Part shown: piece after piece, positions 17,676-25,480 of the stretch
Layout of the letters: each line of letters opens with the position of its first letter
Position numbering within the stretch: position 1 is the first letter of the stretch
Assembly: GCA_963702705.1 (NCBI GenBank)
Contig: CAVPDR010000007.1
Span: 496,001 to 560,000, forward strand
Reading direction: 5' to 3'
Length of the DNA stretch: 64,000 nt
Source of the DNA: VRUE01 sp963702705
GTDB lineage: Bacteria; Actinomycetota; Thermoleophilia; Solirubrobacterales; 70-9
Position numbers and translations under genes: made by a program
Notes under the pieces: generated by a model
Databases searched by the model: none
What the model saw: only the letters and a program-made list of their open reading frames with translations
What the model was told of the DNA's origin: nothing

Positions 17676-18920
17676 GTGGCGGGCGCGACCACATTCGCCT
17701 TCCGCGCGATGGACCTCGCCGGTGCCGCCACCGCAGGCGAGGTCGAGGCCGAGTCCAAGTCACAGGTAACCGACCAGCTGCGCCAGCGCGGCCTGATCGT
17801 CCTCGACGTCAGCGAGAAGAGTGAGCCGTTCAAGCTCGAGAACCTGACGCGACAGTGGAAGGGCGTCGACATGCGCGAGTTGTCCGTCTACTCGCGCCAG
17901 TTCGCGACGCTCGTCGCCTCCGGCATGCCGATGCTGCGCACGCTGCACTCGCTTGAAGAGCAGACCCAGGACGAGGAGATCCGCGAGGCGACCGCCGGCA
18001 TCCGCGCCGACGTCGAGGCGGGCAGCACGCTCGAGCAGGCAATGGGCCGTCACCCAAGGGTCTTCGATCGGCTCTTCCGGGCGATGGTCCGCTCCGGCGA
18101 GCAGTCCGGGCGGCTCGAAGACGCGCTCGACCGCATCGCCTTCCAGGTGGAGAAAACCGACGCCCTGCGCCGTCAGGTCAAATCGGCGCTGATGTATCCG
18201 GCGCTGGTCTTCGGCTTCGCCGTCGTCGTGCTGGTCGCGATCGTCGTCTTCGTGATCCCGATCTTCGTCAACGTCTTCGAAGAAATCGGCAAAGAACATC
18301 CCGGTGAAAGCACCGCCCTGCCGCCGCCGACGCAGCTCTGCGTCAGCGTCTCCGAAGCGCTCACCGGTTACTGGTTCGTGATCATCCCGGCCCTGGTGCT
18401 GCTGGCCGTCGGCTTCTTCCGTTGGAAGCGGACCGAAGGCGGCAAAGAAACCTGGGACCGCTTCACCCTGCGCCTGCCCTTCAAGATCGGCGACGTGATC
18501 CAGAAGGTGGCGCTTGCCCGCTGGTCGCGCACCTTTTCCGGCTCGGTCGCCTCGGGCGTGCCGATGCTGCAGGCGATCAAACTGACCGGTGAGACCGCCG
18601 GCAACATCGTCATCGAGCAGGCGATGGATGACGTCTACGCCTCGGTCAAGCGGGGCGGATCCCTCGCGGGCCCGATCGAGCAGAACCCGATCTTTCCGCC
18701 GATGGTCGGCCACATGGTCGCGGTCGGCGAGGAAACCGGTCAGCTCGAGCACATGATGAGCAAGATCGCCGACTTCTACGAGGCCGAGGTCGACGCCAAG
18801 GTCAAGGCCCTCACCGCCCTGATCGAGCCCCTGATGATCGTCTTCGTCGGCGGCATGGTCGGCTTCATCGTGATCTCGATGTACCTGCCGCTGCTCAGCC
18901 TCTACGAAAAGATCCGCTGA
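17676..18920 (+). CDS. pilC: Type IV pilus platform protein PilC
   Basis: 414-residue inner-membrane GspF/PilC protein that couples the ATPases to pilin assembly. Two GspF domains are seen: ELSVYSRQFATLVASGMPML with LRRQVKSALMYPALVFGFAV, and RWSRTFSGSVASGVPMLQAI with VKALTALIEPLMIVFVGGMV. Membrane segments lie near 175-200, 235-250 and 385-405. GTG 17676 follows the pilT stop by three bases. Codon choice for Glu shifts from GAG to GAA in the middle of the gene (about 18270-18450). Confidence 0.93.
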   Translation: MAGATTFAFRAMDLAGAATAGEVEAESKSQVTDQLRQRGLIVLDVSEKSEPFKLENLTRQWKGVDMRELSVYSRQFATLVASGMPMLRTLHSLEEQTQDEEIREATAGIRADVEAGSTLEQAMGRHPRVFDRLFRAMVRSGEQSGRLEDALDRIAFQVEKTDALRRQVKSALMYPALVFGFAVVVLVAIVVFVIPIFVNVFEEIGKEHPGESTALPPPTQLCVSVSEALTGYWFVIIPALVLLAVGFFRWKRTEGGKETWDRFTLRLPFKIGDVIQKVALARWSRTFSGSVASGVPMLQAIKLTGETAGNIVIEQAMDDVYASVKRGGSLAGPIEQNPIFPPMVGHMVAVGEETGQLEHMMSKIADFYEAEVDAKVKALTALIEPLMIVFVGGMVGFIVISMYLPLLSLYEKIR

Positions 18921-18989
18921 CTCTTTCGGCGCATTCCGCGCGCCACGCGCGCGTCGCGGTCCCCTACGGTCGCTCCAATCGATCAACGA

Positions 18990-19010
18990 ACGGAGCGTAT
19001 GATGCTCCGT
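18990..19010 (+). promoter_or_regulatory. Operator-like palindrome before the toxin-antitoxin pair
   Basis: ACGGAGC (18990-18996) and GCTCCGT (19004-19010) form a 7-bp inverted repeat ending at the base before ATG 19011. Ribbon-helix-helix antitoxins commonly repress their own operon at such sites. Confidence 0.5.
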
Positions 19011-19292
19011 ATGAAGAAAAGGATCACGATCTCGGTGGAGCCGGAGGTAGTCGAAATCGCGAGGCAGGATGTCGGAGCCGGCCGCGCGCCGAATGTCTCG
19101 GCCGCGATCGAAGATGCTGTCGTGTCTCGGATGCGCTCGCGAGCGCTGCGGGAAGCACTCGAGCTCTCTGAGGCCGAACATGGTCCGATCGGCGAGGAGG
19201 CGATGGAGTGGGCAAGAAAGGAAATGACAAGGGTTCGGGCGGAGCGTCGGAGGCGCCGGGAGGAGCCTTCGTCCTCGATGCGGGAGCGTTGA
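19011..19292 (+). CDS. Ribbon-helix-helix-type antitoxin
   Basis: About 93 residues from ATG 19011 (an in-frame ATG four codons earlier would lie inside the palindrome). N-terminal KKRITISVEPEVVEIARQDV has the alternating pattern of an RHH DNA-binding strand, followed by VSAAIEDAVVSRMRSRALRE and a charged C-terminal helix that would bind the toxin. It overlaps the PIN toxin gene by 85 bases in another frame. The pair sits between pilC and the major pilin gene and has no evident link to pili. Confidence 0.7.
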   Translation: MKKRITISVEPEVVEIARQDVGAGRAPNVSAAIEDAVVSRMRSRALREALELSEAEHGPIGEEAMEWARKEMTRVRAERRRRREEPSSSMRER

Positions 19293-19639
19293 TCGCCTTC
19301 GAGCGGGGCGATCGCCGGATCCGCGGGCTCTTGATGCTGGCGGGCAAGACCCGGGACAGGATCCTTGTGCCCGCAAGTGCGCTCGCCCAGGTTTGGCGCG
19401 GGGGCGCGCGGTCCGCACCGCTCGCGCGCTTGATAGCCGCTGGAAAAGTCGATTCCCTTGACGAGCCGCGGGCACAAGAGATCGGCGAGCGCCTCGGCCG
19501 TTGCGACAAAGCCGACATCGCCGATGCCCACGTCGTCTGTTGCGCCCTCGACCGCGACGCCGACCTGATCACCTCGGACCCCGATGACATGGAGGCCCTC
19601 ATCGGGCCGGGCGAGCATCTCATCCTCGTCTCGGTCTAA
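19208..19639 (+). CDS. PIN-domain toxin (VapC-like)
   Basis: 143 residues. After a polar lead, FVLDAGALIAFERGDRRIRG gives the first acidic residue of the PIN ribonuclease site; KADIADAHVVCCALDRDADL and LITSDPDDMEAL supply the remaining acids. Such toxins cut specific RNAs and are held by the antitoxin encoded just upstream. GTG 19208 lies inside the antitoxin gene; a shorter start cannot be excluded. Confidence 0.75.
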   Translation: MGKKGNDKGSGGASEAPGGAFVLDAGALIAFERGDRRIRGLLMLAGKTRDRILVPASALAQVWRGGARSAPLARLIAAGKVDSLDEPRAQEIGERLGRCDKADIADAHVVCCALDRDADLITSDPDDMEALIGPGEHLILVSV

Positions 19640-19717
19640 GTCGTCAGGTCCTCGATTAAGTGCGTGAGGAGCGGCTGTAGCCGGCCTGCTCGCCTATCTG
19701 GACGGCTCGGCCGTGAC

Positions 19718-19739
19718 CCGGCCTCATTGAGGAGGCCGG
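19718..19739 (+). terminator. Hairpin after the toxin gene
   Basis: CCGGCCTC-6-GAGGCCGG (19718-19725, 19732-19739) lies about 80 bases after the toxin stop. There is no T-run, so termination is inferred from position. Confidence 0.45.
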
Positions 19740-19777
19740 CTCTCAAGGCTCTCGTTAGGCGGTCGATAAGAGCGGGT

Positions 19778-20023
19778 GTGGCTCTACTCACGGTAGTCAT
19801 CATCATGTCCCCGTTTGCGATTGTCGGCTGCCTGAAGGGCCGCTACGTCCTCAGCATCGTCGGCCTGTTCATCCTCTTCGGCATCCCCGCAATACTCGCG
19901 GCGACACGGCTGGCCCGCGCCGATTCCTGGTGGGCCACACGGTTCTACGACGAAGCCAAGTTGATCCAAACCGGCCACCGCTACCCAGGCCACAGCAGCA
20001 TCAGCGACGCCCTGACTCTCTGA
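19778..20023 (+). CDS. Small hypothetical membrane protein
   Basis: From GTG 19778 about 81 residues; ATG 19805 is an alternative, and the open frame extends to 19664 through a hairpin, so the longer form is unlikely. Two hydrophobic segments (LLTVVIIMSPFAIVG, YVLSIVGLFILFGIPAIL) are followed by a polar tail. I do not recognise a family. The following 180 bases up to the riboswitch hold an 8-bp inverted repeat (CCGCGGAT at 20066, ATCCGCGG at 20093) and no gene. Confidence 0.35.
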   Translation: MALLTVVIIMSPFAIVGCLKGRYVLSIVGLFILFGIPAILAATRLARADSWWATRFYDEAKLIQTGHRYPGHSSISDALTL

Positions 20024-20207
20024 GTTTCCGGTCACGTTCTCCGTGGGAGGCACGACGGACCCTGCCCGCGGATGCCCGGAGGTTGACCGGTTATCCGCGG
20101 TTGGGAGGGAGATCAGGCGGGATTCGTGATTTTTGGGGAGATGAAGGCCTAGTTTCGGGGATCAAGGGATCTGGGGGGTGGTCGATTAGAGGGGGGTGAT
20201 GAATCTG

Positions 20208-20301
20208 CCAGTGCTTCGGTGCCAAAGGCAAACTCGCTGTGAGGCGGGGGCGCAAAGCTGTCGGGACTCCCTTCTGGGAGTCGGCCGGGCTACCACCGGG
20301 G
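20208..20301 (+). ncRNA. Cyclic-di-GMP-I (GEMM) riboswitch
   Basis: The leader of the pilin gene matches the GEMM aptamer. P1 is CGGTG (20217-20221) with CACCG (20294-20298). The conserved CCAAAGGCAAAC runs 20222-20233. P2 is CGCT/GGCG closed by a GTGA tetraloop (20239-20242), a GNRA loop as required for docking. The conserved GGCGCAAAGC follows at 20249-20258. P3 is a perfect 7-bp hairpin GACTCCC-TTCT-GGGAGTC (20265-20282), then GCCGGGCTACC. Binding of c-di-GMP should change expression of the pilin downstream. Confidence 0.85.
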
Positions 20302-20351
20302 TCGACAGACACCACGTGGCTGAGATGCGACGGGGCTCTGGCTCAACTATT

Positions 20352-20370
20352 AGGAACCTAGGAGGTCCCT
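20352..20370 (+). promoter_or_regulatory. Pilin ribosome-binding site within a possible hairpin
   Basis: AGGAGG (20360-20365) is six bases before ATG 20372. The flanks AGGAACC (20352-20358) and GGTCCCT (20364-20370) can pair at six of seven positions and would hide part of this site. With no terminator between aptamer and gene, translational control is the likely output of the riboswitch. Confidence 0.5.
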
Positions 20371-20371
20371 G

Positions 20372-20854
20372 ATGTTTATCCAGAATCTCCGGGCCAAGAT
20401 CGGTGCCCGGCTCAACGGCGACAGCGAGAGCGGCTTCACGCTGATCGAGCTCCTCGTCGTCATGCTCATTCTCGGAATCCTGGCCGCGATCGCGCTGCCC
20501 GCGTTCTTCAACCAGCGCGAAAAGGCCGGCGACGCCAAGGCCAAGGAGACCGTGCATACGGCTCAGGTCGCAATTGAGACGTTCGCGACTGAACATAACG
20601 GCGCGTATACAGGTGCCAACAACGAAAAAATGCACGAAATCGAGCCTTCCCTGCCGAAAGAAGCAACAGAAAAACCCGAAATCACGATTGTCGACAAATC
20701 GGGTACGAAACCGGGTTACGAAATCACGGTGAAATCTGAATCGGCGAGCGGGAACACGTTCACAGTCAAAAACACAGAAGGCACGCTGAGCTACTCCTGC
20801 ACTACCGGTGGCAAGGGCGGGTGCCCGACGGGCGGCAACTGGGCTAACGGCTAG
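20372..20854 (+). CDS. pilA: Major type IV pilin
   Basis: 160 residues. Prepilin lead of 21 residues ending in Gly21|Phe22, then FTLIELLVVMLILGILAAIA with the conserved Glu at mature position 5 and a hydrophobic N-terminal helix. The globular part has an alpha-helix (NQREKAGDAKAKETVHTAQV) and a C-terminal Cys pair (SYSCTTGGKGGCPTGG). The gene stands alone between the riboswitch and a strong terminator, as expected for the abundant subunit. Processing needs the peptidase at 25481. Confidence 0.93.
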   Translation: MFIQNLRAKIGARLNGDSESGFTLIELLVVMLILGILAAIALPAFFNQREKAGDAKAKETVHTAQVAIETFATEHNGAYTGANNEKMHEIEPSLPKEATEKPEITIVDKSGTKPGYEITVKSESASGNTFTVKNTEGTLSYSCTTGGKGGCPTGGNWANG

Positions 20855-20898
20855 TTCGACGACGAACTCGCCTTGGCCCGGCCAAGCGTGACGAACTA

Positions 20899-20934
20899 GA
20901 GCGAGGGGCGGGCCGGTTGGCCCGCCCCTCGCTC
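20899..20934 (+). terminator. Strong terminator after the pilin gene
   Basis: GAGCGAGGGGCGGGCC at 20899-20914 and its exact reverse complement at 20919-20934 form a 16-bp stem with a GGTT loop, followed by GTTTGG. It isolates the pilin mRNA from the downstream operon. Confidence 0.8.
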
Positions 20935-20960
20935 GTTTGGCCAGTGTCCAACGCCAGGAC

Positions 20961-20987
20961 TAAACGAATCTCCGATTGAGCCGATAG
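20961..20987 (+). promoter_or_regulatory. Sigma-28/WhiG-type promoter of the minor pilin operon
   Basis: TAAA (20961-20964), exactly 15 bases, then GCCGATAG (20980-20987): a near-perfect sigma-28 consensus. The -10 box ends seven bases before ATG 20995 and there is no ribosome-binding site, so the transcript should be leaderless. It would drive the genes from 20995 to about 29834. Confidence 0.8.
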
Positions 20988-20994
20988 AGCAACG

Positions 20995-23358
20995 ATGCAT
21001 CGAACGACCGTCTCCTTCCTGTTCGCGCTTGCCGCGATGCTGCTCATTGCGCCGGCGGCCAACGCCGCACCCGCGAGCTACAAGGGCTCCTCGGCCGACG
21101 GCAAAGTCGTCTTCTTCGAAACCAGCGAACCGATGGTGTCGGGCGACACCGACACCAAGCGCGACGTGTACGAGCGCTCCTACGACGCGGAACCCGGCAT
21201 CGAAAGCTACGTGACGCGAGAGGTCTCGCTCGGGCCGGCGGGCGGCAACGACGCCTACAACGCGCTCTTCGAGAAATCAAGCGCCGACGGCAACCTGGTC
21301 TTCTTCTCGACCGAAGAGTCGCTGGTCGAGGCTGACACCGATCACCGTAGCGACGTCTACATGCGCAACATGGTCACCGGGACGACGACGCTCGTCTCGG
21401 TCGGCGAACCGGCCTGTGCGCCGGCCTGCGGCAATGGCCCCCTCGACGCCGGATTTGCCGGGTCCGGCGCCGACGGGAGCAAGGTCTTCTTCGTCAGCGA
21501 AGAACGGCTCGCGGCGGCCGATACCGACGGTTCGGTTGACGTCTACGTTCGCGACCTGGCCGGCGAAACGACCAAGCTGGTCTCGGCCGGCGGCGCCTCC
21601 TGCGCGCCCGCCTGCGGAAATGGTGCCTTCCCGGTCGCCCTGCGCGGGATCTCTCCCGATGGCACGCACGCCTACTTCACCACGGCCGAGTCCCTGTCGG
21701 GCGCCGATATCGATTCGGCCGTCGACATCTACGCCCGCGACCTCAGCGGCGCAACGACGACGCTCGTCTCGCAGGGCGGCGAAGGTTGCGCGCCCGCCTG
21801 CGGCAACAGCGGCGCGGTGCCGGTCTTCCAGGGCAGCTCCGCGAGTGGCTCGCGGGTCTTCTTCTCGACCGACGAGCCGATGGTCGGGGCCGACAAAGAC
21901 ACGGCGACCGACGTCTACGCGCGCGACCTGCCCGGTGGGCCGACGATCCTGATCTCGGGCGGCAGCTCGTCGACGGAGACCGCCAGCTTCTCCGCGAACA
22001 CGGCCGATGGCGCGCACGTCTTCTTCACCACCGCCGAGCCGTTGGTGCTCGAAGACGACGACAATGCCAACGACGTCTACGAGTGGAGCGGCGGGACGCT
22101 CGAGCTCGTCACATCGACCGAATGCGTAAGCGCCTGCGGGGCGACCTTCGACGCGGTCAGCACAGACGCGAGCACGGTCCTCTTCAGCACCGCCGAGCAG
22201 CTCTCGCCGGCCGACACCGATGGCAGTATCGATGTCTACTCGCAGCAGACCGGCGGCGGCAAACCGCTGCTCGTCTCCCTCGGCAGTGGCTGCGGCGGTT
22301 GCGGCAACGGCCCGGCGGACGCTCGTTTCGCCCGCGCGTCCACCGATGCCTCGCAGCTCGTCTTCACCAGCTCCGAAGTGCTCTCGCCCGAAGACGGCGA
22401 CACCGAAGACGACATCTACGCGCGCGACGTGCCGGGCGAAGAAACCAGCTTGGTCACCACCTCACCCAGCTACTGCCCGCTGAAAAAAGGCAACTGCGGC
22501 GCCACCTTCGTCGGCGCCTCGGTTGACGGTGTCCACCTCTTCTTCACCACGGTGGAGCGTTTCACCCTTGAAGACGGCGACAACGAAGTCGACGTCTACG
22601 AGCGCTTTCTCGGTACCACGCCGGCAGAAGACGTGACGAGGCTGGTCTCGACCGGCAACTCGCCCGACCTGGAACTGGGGCCGCCCGTGCCGAAACTCGA
22701 AGGGACGAACCCGGTGTCGCCCGCGGCGTCGACCGCGCCGAAGGTCTTCGGCGAAGCGAAAGCCGGTTCGACGGTCAAGCTCTACACGACCTCCACCTGC
22801 TCGGGCGAACCGGTCGCCCACGGCTCGGCGGCACAGCTCGCCTCGCCCGGCATCGGCGTCAGCGTCGGGGTCGGGGAAACGGCGAAATTCTGGGCCACCG
22901 CCGAAGCGGAAGGCTTCGTCTCGCTTTGCGCCGGTCCGATCTCCTACACGCAGGAATCCGTCTCGGAAGGCGGCGGAGGGGGAGAAGGGGGCGGCGGTGG
23001 AGGCACCGGCGGCGGAGGCGCCACGGGCACCGGCGGCAGCAAAATCAAAGCGCCCAAACTGCCGGTGGGCGAAAGCGAACTGCCTGTCTACGTCACGCCG
23101 CGCACGCGGATCACCTTCGCTCCGGCGTCGAAGACTCGCTCCCGCAACCCCGTTTTCCGCTTCACCGATTCGACCGGCCAGCGAGGAACTCTGTTCACCT
23201 GCAAGGCCGACCACCACGCTTGGAAACGCTGCAGCTCGCCGCTGCGGCTGAAGAAGCTGACTCGCGGCCGCCACGCGCTCCAGATCAAAGCCGTGAACGC
23301 CATCGGAACGCCCGAGCTTCATCCCGCGGTGCGCAGATTCAAGGTGGTGCCACGATGA
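20995..23358 (+). CDS. Secreted beta-propeller protein of the pilus operon (PilY1-like)
   Basis: 787 residues with a signal peptide (SFLFALAAMLLIAPAANA, cut near 24-25). At least nine repeats of about 55-60 residues follow, with the pattern SADGxxVFF(S/T)T-E-L-xxDTDxxxDVYxRD and often a CAPACGNG loop with paired Cys; this fits a TolB/WD40-type beta-propeller. A Gly-rich linker (about 655-685) leads to a C-terminal beta-sandwich-like domain (TRITFAPASKTRSRNPVFRF). Its place ahead of minor pilin genes matches PilY1, the pilus-tip propeller of other bacteria, but that role is inferred. Confidence 0.75.
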   Translation: MHRTTVSFLFALAAMLLIAPAANAAPASYKGSSADGKVVFFETSEPMVSGDTDTKRDVYERSYDAEPGIESYVTREVSLGPAGGNDAYNALFEKSSADGNLVFFSTEESLVEADTDHRSDVYMRNMVTGTTTLVSVGEPACAPACGNGPLDAGFAGSGADGSKVFFVSEERLAAADTDGSVDVYVRDLAGETTKLVSAGGASCAPACGNGAFPVALRGISPDGTHAYFTTAESLSGADIDSAVDIYARDLSGATTTLVSQGGEGCAPACGNSGAVPVFQGSSASGSRVFFSTDEPMVGADKDTATDVYARDLPGGPTILISGGSSSTETASFSANTADGAHVFFTTAEPLVLEDDDNANDVYEWSGGTLELVTSTECVSACGATFDAVSTDASTVLFSTAEQLSPADTDGSIDVYSQQTGGGKPLLVSLGSGCGGCGNGPADARFARASTDASQLVFTSSEVLSPEDGDTEDDIYARDVPGEETSLVTTSPSYCPLKKGNCGATFVGASVDGVHLFFTTVERFTLEDGDNEVDVYERFLGTTPAEDVTRLVSTGNSPDLELGPPVPKLEGTNPVSPAASTAPKVFGEAKAGSTVKLYTTSTCSGEPVAHGSAAQLASPGIGVSVGVGETAKFWATAEAEGFVSLCAGPISYTQESVSEGGGGGEGGGGGGTGGGGATGTGGSKIKAPKLPVGESELPVYVTPRTRITFAPASKTRSRNPVFRFTDSTGQRGTLFTCKADHHAWKRCSSPLRLKKLTRGRHALQIKAVNAIGTPELHPAVRRFKVVPR

Positions 23359-23975
23359 TCGGGCGGCTGCGAAATCGCCTCCGGGCCCACGATGGCGAGG
23401 CGGGAATGACGCTGATCGAGATTCTCGTGGCGATGATCATGGGGTTGGTCGTCGTCGGCGGAGCCACCGCGATGCTGATCAGCGCCGTGCGCGCCCAACC
23501 CAAGCAGCAGCAACAGTCCGAAAGCATCGACACCGCGCGCTTTGAGCTGGAACGGATGACGCGGGAGATCCGCAACGGGGTCGTCGTCACCGCCTCGGCG
23601 CCCAGCGGCGTCTCCTTCGTCGCCCGCGTGCGGCGCACCAGTTGCGGCGGCTCGGTTCCGACGAACCAGAGCACGCCCGCGATCCAGTGCCAGATCGTCT
23701 ACAGCTGCACTACGACCTCCTGCTCTCGGACCGAACGGGAAGTCGGCAAAACGAGCGGCGGTGTCGTCTCGACGATCGTCACCGGAATCAACTCCTCCGA
23801 AGTCTTCTGCTTCGTCCCCAGCTCCAACCCGGACCCGACCGAATGCGGACCGGCGCAGGCTGGCAAATCGCCGACCTACGTCGGCATCACGCTCAGGGTC
23901 CCCAACCCCAGCGGTCCGGGCCTGCTGACGGTCTCCGACGGCGCCAGCATGCGCAGCGCGACCCTCTCCTTCTGA
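23355..23975 (+). CDS. PilW-like minor prepilin
   Basis: 206 residues. Lead of 17 residues ending in Gly17, then MTLIEILVAMIMGLVVVGGA with Glu at mature position 5. The remainder has LERMTREIRNGVVVTASAPS, as in PilW/GspJ-type minor pilins, and several Cys (TSCGG, IQCQIVYSCTTTSC). ATG 23355 overlaps the stop of the propeller gene (ATGA). The protein would form part of the pilus-tip priming complex. Confidence 0.85.
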   Translation: MIGRLRNRLRAHDGEAGMTLIEILVAMIMGLVVVGGATAMLISAVRAQPKQQQQSESIDTARFELERMTREIRNGVVVTASAPSGVSFVARVRRTSCGGSVPTNQSTPAIQCQIVYSCTTTSCSRTEREVGKTSGGVVSTIVTGINSSEVFCFVPSSNPDPTECGPAQAGKSPTYVGITLRVPNPSGPGLLTVSDGASMRSATLSF

Positions 23976-23977
23976 CC

Positions 23978-25477
23978 ATGCCGGCAACGCGCTCGACACC
24001 ACTCGCAGGGCACCGCGGCCAGGCCGGCTTCACGATCATCGAGGTGCTGGTCGCGGCCCTCGTGCTGGCGCTTGCCTCGGCGGCGCTCTTCGGCGTGCTC
24101 GCGGCCGCGACCAAGAACGGGGCGCGGGCAAAGTCGACCCAGGTGGCGATCGACCGCGCCCAGCAGGAGATGGAGAAGTTGCACAGCCTCAGTTACGAAG
24201 AACTGGCGCTGACGGTCACCCCCGCGCACTTCACCAGTCCGCTCAACCCAAATAACCGGGTGATCAACGGAAACTTCGCCCTGCAGCGGGAACCGCAGGG
24301 CGAATTGGCGCCGATGGTCGTCGACAGCGAAAAAGGGGTGGTGAAACCGGGACCGATCAAATTCGAAGACGGCGAAGTCAAAGGCCACCTCTACCGCTAC
24401 ATCGTCTGGCGCAACGACAAAAGCTGCCCGGAAAGCGAAACCGGCGACGACATCTGCCCCGGCTTCAAAGATTACAAGCAGCTGGTCGTCGCGATCACGC
24501 TGGACGCGACCGGCAACGAACCGCGCGAACGCAACTACATCGAAGTTCAGTCGGCCGCCCTCGATCCCAACTCCGTTGCCGTGGCGCCCGAAGGCGGCGG
24601 TTCGGGCGGCAGCGGTGGTTCGGGTGGCAGCGGGGGAAGCGGCGGCAGCGGGGGAAGCGGCGGCAGCGGTGGCTCTGGCGGCACCGGCGGCACCGGAACG
24701 GCGGTGACCGCTCAGCAGTTCTTCCTCACTGACACGCCGTGCTCGGCGAGCGGGACGACGGTGCGCGAAGAAATCAGCGGCGATCATCTGCTTCACAACA
24801 CGCTTGGCACCTGCGCGAGCGGGCCGCAGACCGGCACGACGATCGGCGCGCCGGACGCCCTGCTGCTCGGCGCCCCGCCCGATCCCGACCCCGAAGACGA
24901 AGCCAACCCTTCGCTCTACGACTACTCGAACGACGGCTACCTCGAGCCGACCCCCGACACCGACAAGGGCGTGCAGATCCGCCGCGACGACACCAGCGGC
25001 TGCCACTACACGCCGACGGGGACCGTCAATCCCGAGTCGCAGGTCCACCGCTGGGTCAGCGACCCTTTCGCCATCGACTTCAAAATGAACGGCAAGGTGA
25101 CGCTCGAGTTCTACACGCGAACCCTCAATGACGCTCTCTACCACGGCACGCTCTGCGTCTATCTCTTCGACCGTCACCCGACTGCCGCCGGCGAAGCGAA
25201 AGTCGAAGACACGCAGCTGAGCGACAAAGCAACGGGCCTCGCCTACTGGGTCTACACGCCGCAGGGAAACGGGTTCTGGCCGCGAAACGCATGGACCAAG
25301 GTGCGACTGACGATGGAATTCGCACCTAAAACGATTCTCAAAGACGACCGACTCGGGGTTGCGCTCAGCGTCGATCCCGGCAACACCGACGCCGAAGCGA
25401 TCCCGATCATGTACGACCACCCGAATTACCCGACCCGGATCGAGGTCGACACCACCACGCCGACCGAAGGCGGCTAG
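23978..25477 (+). CDS. PilV-like minor prepilin with large C-terminal domain
   Basis: 499 residues. Lead ending in Gly17, then FTIIEVLVAALVLALASAAL with Glu at position 5, and IDRAQQEMEKLHSLSYEELA as in PilV/GspI-type pilins. A Gly-Gly-Ser linker (about 207-240) separates this from a C-terminal beta-rich domain of about 250 residues (WVSDPFAIDFKMNGKVTLEF, RLTMEFAPKTILKDDRLGVA) that resembles a jelly-roll or carbohydrate-binding fold. Such a fusion suggests an adhesin presented at the pilus tip; the ligand is unknown. Confidence 0.82.
   Translation: MPATRSTPLAGHRGQAGFTIIEVLVAALVLALASAALFGVLAAATKNGARAKSTQVAIDRAQQEMEKLHSLSYEELALTVTPAHFTSPLNPNNRVINGNFALQREPQGELAPMVVDSEKGVVKPGPIKFEDGEVKGHLYRYIVWRNDKSCPESETGDDICPGFKDYKQLVVAITLDATGNEPRERNYIEVQSAALDPNSVAVAPEGGGSGGSGGSGGSGGSGGSGGSGGSGGSGGTGGTGTAVTAQQFFLTDTPCSASGTTVREEISGDHLLHNTLGTCASGPQTGTTIGAPDALLLGAPPDPDPEDEANPSLYDYSNDGYLEPTPDTDKGVQIRRDDTSGCHYTPTGTVNPESQVHRWVSDPFAIDFKMNGKVTLEFYTRTLNDALYHGTLCVYLFDRHPTAAGEAKVEDTQLSDKATGLAYWVYTPQGNGFWPRNAWTKVRLTMEFAPKTILKDDRLGVALSVDPGNTDAEAIPIMYDHPNYPTRIEVDTTTPTEGG
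24596..24700 (+). repeat. Short tandem GGS-coding repeat
   Basis: Repeated 9-base units of the type GGCAGCGGT/GGGGGAAGC encode a Gly-Gly-Ser linker in the PilV-like protein. Such tandem units are prone to length change, which would vary the spacing between pilin and outer domain without breaking the frame. Confidence 0.75.
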
Positions 25478-25480
25478 CGG

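Noticed and set aside
24596..24700. Tandem GGS-coding units as a CRISPR-like array
   Set aside because: Units are 9 bases with no spacers and lie in frame within a pilin gene.
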